DNA of 64,000 nucleotides from Fagopyrum homotropicum. Lineage: Eukaryota; Streptophyta; Magnoliopsida; Caryophyllales; Polygonaceae. Below, one piece after another: positions 56,542-64,000 of the stretch. The stretch is taken from assembly GCA_033239125.1 (NCBI GenBank), contig BSWB01000008.1, positions 6,168,001-6,232,000 on the forward strand, in the 5' to 3' direction. The notes under the pieces were generated by a model. The model saw only the letters and a list, made by a program, of their open reading frames with translations, searched no databases and was not told the origin of the DNA. The translations under genes and the position numbers were made by a program. Position 1 is the stretch's first letter. Every line of letters starts with the position of its first letter.

Positions 56542-59358
56542 CTAGTGTATTGCCCGTGCCTTGCACGGGATTTGTTAAAATATATTTTTTTTTCTCGTTA
56601 TTACTCCTATTTAGATATGCATGTTTAACCAAATTTTATATTCATATATACCTACAAACATATTTATAATTTCACCAAATATTTAATTATAGGTTTTAAA
56701 TTTTAATATAATTTTATCGAGAAAAGTTAACGTAAATTACAACTATAAATAGACGTTTTTTACATAAATAAATCAGTTTTTAAATTGACTATTTTAAAAA
56801 ATTAGACAACTCACGTATCTCATAAAAAATAGATTAGTTTTTGAATAAATAAAAATATAATAAATAAACAAATTACGAATATGATGAGATAAATTATCTA
56901 ACAATCTGGAAAAAACAAATAAAAATATTTGAACAAAAGAATTGTAAATATCAACTTTAATAAGATAATTGAGATGTGATGGAATTATGTGCCTCAACAA
57001 AATTAGAAAATTTGAAGTTATTTAAATAAAATAAATTCAATTTCACATATAAATTCTTTAATATATATAATAAGTTTTTTCATTTTAAATTTTTTGAGTT
57101 GTTCCGAGAACTCTTTATTAACTACTTAGCATAAATTTCTTGAAATTTAAATAATTTAACTTTTTGGTAAAATCATAACTTAATATTTAAAAGGAGATTT
57201 GAACATATAATATACTCCATAACTTAAATATTAATTAATTCAATTGTAGTAATTATATTCGACTAAAAACTTATCAGAATTATAGCTAGCTCATTGACTA
57301 AGAAGAATCAAATTATAAAAGATTGTCCATTATTTAACAAAAAAAAAATTAAATTGAACTTTTGTGGAGTAAAAATGGTTGTTTGCTGCTTTTATTTTTA
57401 TATAATAAATAATTATTTTCATTAATTATTGGTGATTTTTTTTGATGAAATCTATCGGAGAAATTAGTTGATATGGAAAGGAGATTTGAATTGATATACA
57501 AGATGGAAAAATATTGAGACAAATATATATAATACATGTATTGTTTTAAATTTTAATTTTTTAATTTTAATTTAATTAAATTTTAATTTAAAATCAAAAC
57601 AAAAACATGACTTAATTAAAATAAAATTAAAAAAGAATATTACGGTATTTCAACCTTATCTTATATCACTAAAAAGTTATACATTTTGTTAAATAATTGA
57701 AATTTAAAATAAATGATACATCGTTCAATATCTAACAACACACAATTTATAAGCTTCATCCGTAATTGCAAGCTTTGTTCATTGTCTAGAATATATATTT
57801 TTTCAACCCTAATCTATACAGTATTGACAATTCAATTGATGCATATCACTATTTAAAGTACTTGGAATGTCGTCAAAAAAACCCTAAAATGGATGATTTT
57901 GAGACGGTGCATCCGACATGCCTTCTTTTTTGCGTCCTTGTAAACGCCATCAACATCTGCAAAACCGAGATCTCTCATTCTCTTCCAAACACTAATCTCC
58001 AAGATTACAAGAACATATACATATTAATATAATTAGTTAATTTTCACAATACATGATAATTAAGTTTTTAATCTAAGTCTTTGAAGTTACCTTTGCTTCC
58101 TTAGAGCGTAAGTGAGGAAGACGCCGATATAAATGCTTCAACTTCACAATCAAAATTGTAGATGGTGATGAGTAGAAAACCGTTAGTTTTGAGCAAGACG
58201 TAGTAAATCCATAGCATCGAATTGAAAATTGCACAAACATAAGTTAGTGATCGGAATCATCATATAGTTTTACTTATTGTCGTCGATATACACATACCTT
58301 ACATAATGTGTCTTGATTTTTGCAAGGATAATGAAAGTATCTTCTAAGAACAACATCAAAATGATCAAGAAAAATGTTGGATTTGCAAAAGCAGCGACAC
58401 TTGTACGGATATATATAGTGTGAAAATAATTAGGGTTTACAATGCTTGTTAAGAAAGTTTTAGGACTAATAAAGCTTCCTATGAAAGCTTAATGATTACA
58501 CATTTAAAATTAATAAAATTATTTCCTAAATAATAAAAATTATAATGAAAGATTTACTTTATGAAAACATTTATCTTTTGAATCCGTTATAACAAATTGA
58601 TTGAACTACTATTGCTTAAGTTAATTTTTTAATATCTTTTGATTCGTAATGTTAGATTAACATCAATTCATATCTTTTGTTTAGTTTATTTTTTCTATCT
58701 AATTTAAAAATAATGAGTTAATGTTTTTTCTGCTTAATTGCTAACAACTTTTTTATTTCTACAATATTTTTAACACGTGTTTGACATTCAAATTATTTGT
58801 TTTTACAACTTTTCATGTTTTTTTCCTGATTATAATATTCCTTGTTATTATAATTAGTCAAACTTAAATTTTTAATTTTCGGACTCTAAAATCATTTATT
58901 TTGTTAATATTAGACTTCCGATACACGCTATGAAATTTTCGAATTTTGATTAATTTTTCCCCCTAACTTATAAATAAAAAAAAGGCAATTTAGTAAAAAA
59001 AAATTAAAAAAATTTGTTAAAAATTTCGATTACAAAATTTAGATATAAATTACGTAATTAAAAAAATGTGGTTTGAGGTTAATTTTTTAACTATTTAAAA
59101 TTTAACTTTTAGTAACAATGGAAATTTAGTAAGTTTTTAATATTTATTTAGTAATTAGGATTCTATTATTTATAGATAGAAATCTTTAATATTTATTTAG
59201 TAATTAGGATTCTATTATTTAGGAGTGGTAATTTAGTAATCTCTCATAAATTTTTTAGGAGTGGCATTTCAGTAAATATTTCACAAAAAATCCTATGTGG
59301 CATACCTAGTTGATTGACATGTGGACTTAGTGTCCTTTGTTTTAGTAAGTTATATAGA
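56542..59358 (-). mobile_element. Helitron, 2.8 kb, non-autonomous
   Basis: On the minus strand it begins TCTATATAACTTACTAAAAC (5' end at 59358) and ends with hairpin CCCGTGC-AAG-GCACGGG (plus 56553-56569) seven bases before CTAG (56542-56545). Flanking bases are A on the 5' side and T on the 3' side. The hairpin has the same layout and loop as that of the 293-bp Helitron at 418-710. No Rep/helicase frame is present. The body is AT-rich, with a 48-49-bp duplication at about 59136-59225. A segment at about 57880-58180 has better codon-like composition and splice-like sites on the minus strand and may be captured host DNA. Confidence 0.78.
59136..59225. repeat. Tandem duplication in Helitron
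   Basis: Two copies, starting at about 59136 and 59185, of a unit with the core TTTAATATTTATTTAGTAAT followed by TAGGATTCTATTATTTA. Confidence 0.85.
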
Positions 59359-60235
59359 TTACAATTTACAAGACTTAATCATTGTATAGAGTGATGATCG
59401 AAGACAAGAAAAAAATGTGTTGATTTAAATTAAAATGATTAAAAGTAAAGCAAATAAACAAACATACAAACAAAATCAAAAGGTAAGGATTGACAAGGGA
59501 ATCGACTCAATCAAGGTGGGAAGTGTACAAATTGAATAGAGATATAACATAAACAAATAAATAGGAAAATCACGAGGATTGAGCCGATCAATAGAGATCA
59601 GTCGGCTCGATTGCAAGTAGTAAGAGAGAGGAAGAGTGTTTTTATCACATCAAAAAGTAACATTGATATCAAGGAATAATAAAAAAAAACTGCGGCGTTG
59701 CTGATATCAGAGACTTGCTTAACGATGATGGCCACTATTTAGGCCAAGAACTACCGACCAAGATCCGTGCTATAGCCTTGGTTAGGGGGAACACATTACC
59801 GGTGGGTTATATATAATCGAAACTTAGTTTTATCATTCCCTCTTTTTTACTAAATCTTTGATTGCGGTGTACCCGACCTTCTAGATTTGTCTCTTTGAAT
59901 ATTCACGTTTACCTCCTTTACCGATCGGATGGACACAATATCATGACTCAAGTGTGGAAGGATGAAACACGTATTTCATTGTGAGGATACATGTATATGA
60001 TCACTTTCGACGAAATGAGTGCCTACCAACTAGGATACAAGTAGAAATCAATTGATTTTTTTTGTTGAAGATACTATAAGCTAATTTTTATTGTTATGAA
60101 AATGTGTATGTGTCGGTCTTTGTATAATACAAAATTTGCTTCAAGTTATGAAAATATCTAAATATCGATTTTTTTTGTAATTTAAGTTCAACTTATTAAC
60201 ACTATGACGTGCAATGTTATCAGTTATGTGTTAGT
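59359..60235. other. Intergenic region
   Basis: AT-rich at first, then mixed from about 59550 to 60010. I see no gene, no RNA gene and no clear element. A short inverted pair GAGCCGA/TCGGCTC lies at 59581-59608. Confidence 0.45.
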
Positions 60236-61461
60236 AATACCGACTTCGCTCCAGTCTTGGAGTGCTAAAACACTGTCTTATGCAGGTAGAGCCCAGCTCA
60301 TCAAGTCTATTCTCTTCGCTACCAGCCAATATTGGTGTTCCATGTTCGTGCTCCCTGCAAGTGTCATCAACACCATTAATGGTCTCATGCGCTCTTACTT
60401 TTGGCCAGGCGTCGTTAACAATAGGCGCGCTTTGGTGGCTTGGTCCTCCATTTGTACCCCTAAAGCGTTTGGCGGGCTTGACTTCCCTGACCTTGCAACC
60501 AAGAATAAGGTTGCCATCTCTAATCTCATCTATGAACTAGATAGGGGAAGTCCTAACATTTGGGGGTCTTGGGTTAAACGCCACCTGTTCAAGAGGGGAG
60601 AGAACATATGAAACTGTACCATGAAGGCCCATCACATCGCTTTTTGGAAGGCGCTTCCCTCTGTCAGGGATGATATACTGATCCCTCCTCTAGGCTGCTC
60701 GAGGGGTGATTCCATTGCAAACCCTAATGATACCTTCTCGCGAAAGAAATCCTATGCTATTTTCTTGCCTAGCATTCCTATTACACATTCCACTCCCTTC
60801 AAAGCTATTTGGTCCTGTTCTATCATTCCTAAGAGCTCCTATATAGCATGGCTAGCTGCCCTGAACAACCTTCCCACTCTTGAGAAAATAAGGACTTGGA
60901 ACATGATCAATGATGACACCTATAAGCTTTGTAACAATACCCCTGAAAATGATGACCATTTATGGCATCACTGTTGCTATGGCTCGCTTATGCTGGAAAT
61001 TGTCTCTCGCTGGACCAAGATTCCCTATCCTGCTCCCTACATCAATAATCTCTGGATTTGGCTTGAGTCCTGGACTAGGCTGAAGCCTTGCCCGACGGAT
61101 AGAGTCAGGATTGCTTCAGTCATTTCTTTTATCTACCATGTTTGGACTGCAAGAAATAACACGGTTTACAACCACACATTCACCAGGCCTATTGATTGTG
61201 CCGGAGAGATCATTTGATCCGTCAAACTTCACTTTGCTCATAACTGGAAGGACAGATCGTAGCCCACTCTCGACATGGCCCTTAATCTGAACATTAACCT
61301 CACCTGATAATCCTGGCCTTCCCCTCCATCCTTGACAGGGTCCTTTCTTGTTTTTGCTCTTTGTTTATGCTCATCGAAAAGCAGCTTGATCTTGTAACCT
61401 TGTATATTCGTTCTTATTCTCAATACAATTAACCTTTCAAAAAAAAAAAATACCGACTTCG
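60236..61461 (+). mobile_element. 5'-truncated LINE with poly(A) tail and 13-bp TSD
   Basis: A 1.2-kb insertion (60249-61448) flanked by the exact duplication AATACCGACTTCG (60236-60248 and 61449-61461) and ending in a poly(A) run. Both are signs of target-primed reverse transcription. The body starts inside the RT C-terminal region (LQSWSAKTLSYAGRAQLIKS), has one stop near 60611, then continues to the zinc-binding end (NMINDDTYKLCNNTPENDDH, VWTARNNTVYNHTF). It lacks endonuclease and RT catalytic core and is inert. Confidence 0.92.
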
Positions 61462-61533
61462 TATATTTAGTGATAAGTTTTGCGAAACATAGTGTCCAAC
61501 CTAAGCGGAAGAATATACACTCACAATAAGTAG
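61462..61533. other. Short gap between two LINEs
   Basis: About 70 bp of pre-insertion DNA that continues the target sequence to the right of the first LINE's TSD. The left end of the second LINE lies within or just after it. Confidence 0.6.
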
Positions 61534-64000
61534 GTTGGAGCTCGTATCTGGAGCAAACTCGACCGTATTGTCACAAATAAAGCTTGGCACTTGGCCTTCC
61601 CCCTTTCCAATGCCCATTTTGCTCCTTCGGACATTTCGGACCACTCCCCGGCCCTTCTATCCACTGATACGGCTAACCCCAGGAGAAACATACCGTTTAG
61701 ATTCAACAACATTTGGGTACAACATGAGGAATTTATTAGCTGTGTTGGGAGAGCATGGAACACGAGAGTGGATGGTAACCCCATGTTTAAACTCACCAAG
61801 AAACTGAAGCTTCTCAAGCCCATCCTCAAGAAGTTTCCAAGTGCAAAATTAGAGGAGATCCAAACGAACATTATTGAGCAAAGAGGTCGCCTCCATGCCA
61901 AACAGATCCAATTACAAACAAATCTGCATGACACCTCGCTCAAGGAGGATGAAAGTTCTCTTACATTGGCGCTTAATGATAGCAATAAGACCCTTCAAAC
62001 CATGCTTGTTCAACTTTCCAAAGCTAAATGGATTAGACATGGTGATCAATGCTCTTCCTTCTTCTTCCGGGGAATCAAGAACCGAAGATGCGCTAACTCT
62101 ATCAATGCTATCCGCACTCGTGATGGTACTATGGCCTATGATTCGGATTCCATTGATCATACGTTGGTTGATCACTTTAGCCATACCTTGAACCCTCCAA
62201 CACCTACCCTCCATCCACCTTTCCCCAACATAACTCTTCCCCAGCTTAACCAGGGGGACGTTGCTACTCTGGACAGGCCGGTTTGCCCGGATGAGATCAA
62301 AGCGGCCATCTTCAACATTGGGGCTAACAAGGCTCCTGGGCCGGACGGCTATGGGTCTCTCTTCTTCCAATCCGCATGGGATATAATCCAGCATGACTTC
62401 ACTGAGGCCATTGAGGATTTTTTCATCAAGGGTCGCATGCTTAAGCAGGTTAACCATACTTCTATCTCACTAATTGCTAAACGTGATTGTCCTATGGCTC
62501 CCTCTGATTACAGGCCCATCTCCTGCTGCAACACCATTTACAAGACCATATCCAAGATCCTGTCGCAGCGAATAAATGCAATTCTACCGAATATTATCAG
62601 CTTCAATCAAAGCGCATTTGTCGCCAAAAGATCGATCCATCATAATGTGCTGCTGTGTCAAGAACTTCTCCACAAGTACGGTAGGAAACATATCTCCCCA
62701 AGGGCTGCAATGAAGGTCGACATCTCGAAGGCCTTTGATACTGTGAGCCATGAGTTCCTCTTTCATTGTCTTCAGCGTATGGGATTCCCTAACCGTTTCA
62801 TTGGACTGGTGATGGAATGTATCTCTACTGCATCTTTTTCTGTCAATGTGAATGGCTCCCTGCGTGGTCACTTCAAAGGTAGGCGTGGTTTGCGGCAAGG
62901 ATGCCCTCTTTCACCACCCCTCTTCGTTATTGCAATGGAATATCTTTCAAGGCTGATACACACCAACACCTCCAAACCTGAGTTCAACCATCACCCTAAA
63001 TGCTCCTCTCCTAATGTCACGCACCTAACCTTTGTTGATGATCTTCTACTCTTTTGTAGAGGCGATATCATATCAATCCAGATACTAAAAGACACCCTTG
63101 ACCACTTTGGTTCAATCTCTGGGCTCATGATCAACCCTTCCAAATCCCATATGTTCACTGGTGGCATGAGTAATGTAGAGCAAGATCGTGCAGTAAACCT
63201 CACTGGAATGGCTATTGGTACCCTTCCCTTCCATTATCTTGGGGTACCAATTGGTAGCAAACGCCTGATGATTATTGACTATCAACCCTTGATTCATAAG
63301 ATTACTAAACGCATTCAGTCCTGGAGCGCAAGGTCACTCTCTTATGTGGGTCGTGCTCAGCTTGTGAAGTCCATTCTCTTCTCCATTAGTCACTACTGGT
63401 GCTCTATGTTCATGCTCCCTGCAAAAGTGATCAGCATGATCAACGGTCTCATTAGGTCATACTTCTGGTCTGGTACTGCTAACATCAATAGGGCCTTGGT
63501 CGCGTGGTCTTCTATGTGTACCCCTAAAGTCTGTGGTGGTCTCGGATTCCCTGACCTCATGACCAGAAATAGGGTGGCTTTTGCTAAACTAATATACGAA
63601 CTTGACAAGGGAGGATGCAACGTTTGGATTCGTTGGGCTGAGAGGCATCTTATTAAGAGGGATACCATCTGGACTTGTCCCCCCAAGCCTCACCATAGCC
63701 CCTTCTGGAAGGCTTTGCTCCTCACCAGGGACGATATCCCCCCCCGCCTCTTTGGACGTACCTGTAGTGATGCTATGTCAGGCAATGCTAACACCTTCTC
63801 TAACAAGAAGGCCTATGCCATTTTCAAGCCTGATCCCCTCCCTGCCCATCTTGCCCCGTACAAAGCCATCTGGCTTAGGTCCAACATCCCTAAATGCAGC
63901 TACATCTCTTGGCTTGCCTCTCTGCGATGCCTCCCAACCCTGGCTACACTCAAATCTTGAAACCTGATTGGTGAGGACACTTGCAAACTTTGCAATAGCG
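61534..64000 (+). pseudogene. 5'-truncated LINE ORF2 with near-intact reverse transcriptase (runs off window)
   Basis: Open from 61534 to a TGA at 63958-63960. It starts within the endonuclease end (ARIWSKLDRIV, then FAPSDISDHSPALL), passes a linker and a non-LTR reverse transcriptase (GANKAPGPDGYG at about 62320, MKVDISKAFDTVSHEFLF, GRRGLRQGCPLSPPLF, catalytic FVDDLLLF at 63031). It then has the thumb-like region (WSARSLSYVGRAQLVKSILF) and the start of the zinc-binding domain. The stop stands where the relative at 60249 has Trp, so TGG to TGA is likely; the frame continues as NLIGEDTCKLC to the window edge. No 5' endonuclease core is present, so this copy cannot move alone, but all RT catalytic aspartates remain. 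Confidence 0.85.

Overview
The window is nuclear DNA from a flowering plant, probably a eudicot. It has an intron-spliced glycoside hydrolase family 9 gene, a plant-type EXO70 gene with a 5'UTR intron, AT-rich intergenic DNA, and a dense stack of plant transposable elements (Athila-type and chromodomain Ty3/gypsy elements, L1-type LINEs, hAT relatives, Helitrons). The species cannot be fixed from the sequence alone. Only about the first 7 kb holds ordinary host genes; most of the rest is nested, mostly decayed mobile DNA.

Layout. 1-710: AT-rich flank with a 293-bp non-autonomous Helitron. 1137-3675: EXO70 (G-type) gene, plus strand. 4775-6666: six-exon GH9 endoglucanase gene, minus strand, convergent with EXO70. 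6.8-8.7 kb: AT-rich spacer with a 138-140-bp tandem repeat. 8742-15478: 5' half of a chromovirus-like Ty3/gypsy element (A), interrupted by a hAT-type element (8-bp TSD) and by a solo Athila-type LTR (5-bp TSD CTTCT). 15479-15529: a perfect fold-back palindrome at the break between A and the next element. 15530-34360: an old Athila-type element (D, minus strand), split by a young complete Athila-type element (E, 19030-30882, TSD ATAAG, 1766-bp LTRs). 34361-38737: 3' part of another chromovirus-like element (B), whose LTR holds another solo Athila LTR. 42305-46465: degenerate L1-type LINE with a terminal RNase H. 46.6-47.0 kb: LINE 3' fragment on the minus strand. 47089-53111: element C, an LTR retrotransposon with both LTRs and a large internal deletion. 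53.2-55.4 kb: broken hAT-superfamily (DUF4371/HAT-dimer) transposase-like gene, minus strand. 56542-59358: 2.8-kb Helitron, minus strand. 60249-61448: 5'-truncated LINE with poly(A) and a 13-bp TSD. 61534-64000: a second 5'-truncated LINE of the same family with an almost intact reverse transcriptase, running off the window.

How the pieces relate. The insertion order can be read from the nesting: E entered D, and D lies against B; the hAT element and a solo LTR entered A; a solo LTR entered B's LTR. Element E is recent: its LTRs differ at about a dozen sites by eye, its TSD is perfect and its 1505-codon gag-protease-RT-RNase H frame is open, yet it has no integrase gene, so it probably moved with integrase supplied in trans. 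The most unusual signal is that each LTR-element group carries its own short GC-rich, near-palindromic word, scattered many times through both LTRs and coding DNA: CTCGGTCGAG in E, CCACGGCCGTGG in D and its solo relative, and CCGCCCCTGCGG-like words in A and C. In coding DNA the words occur in different reading frames, so selection or copying appears to act on the nucleotide sequence rather than on the protein.
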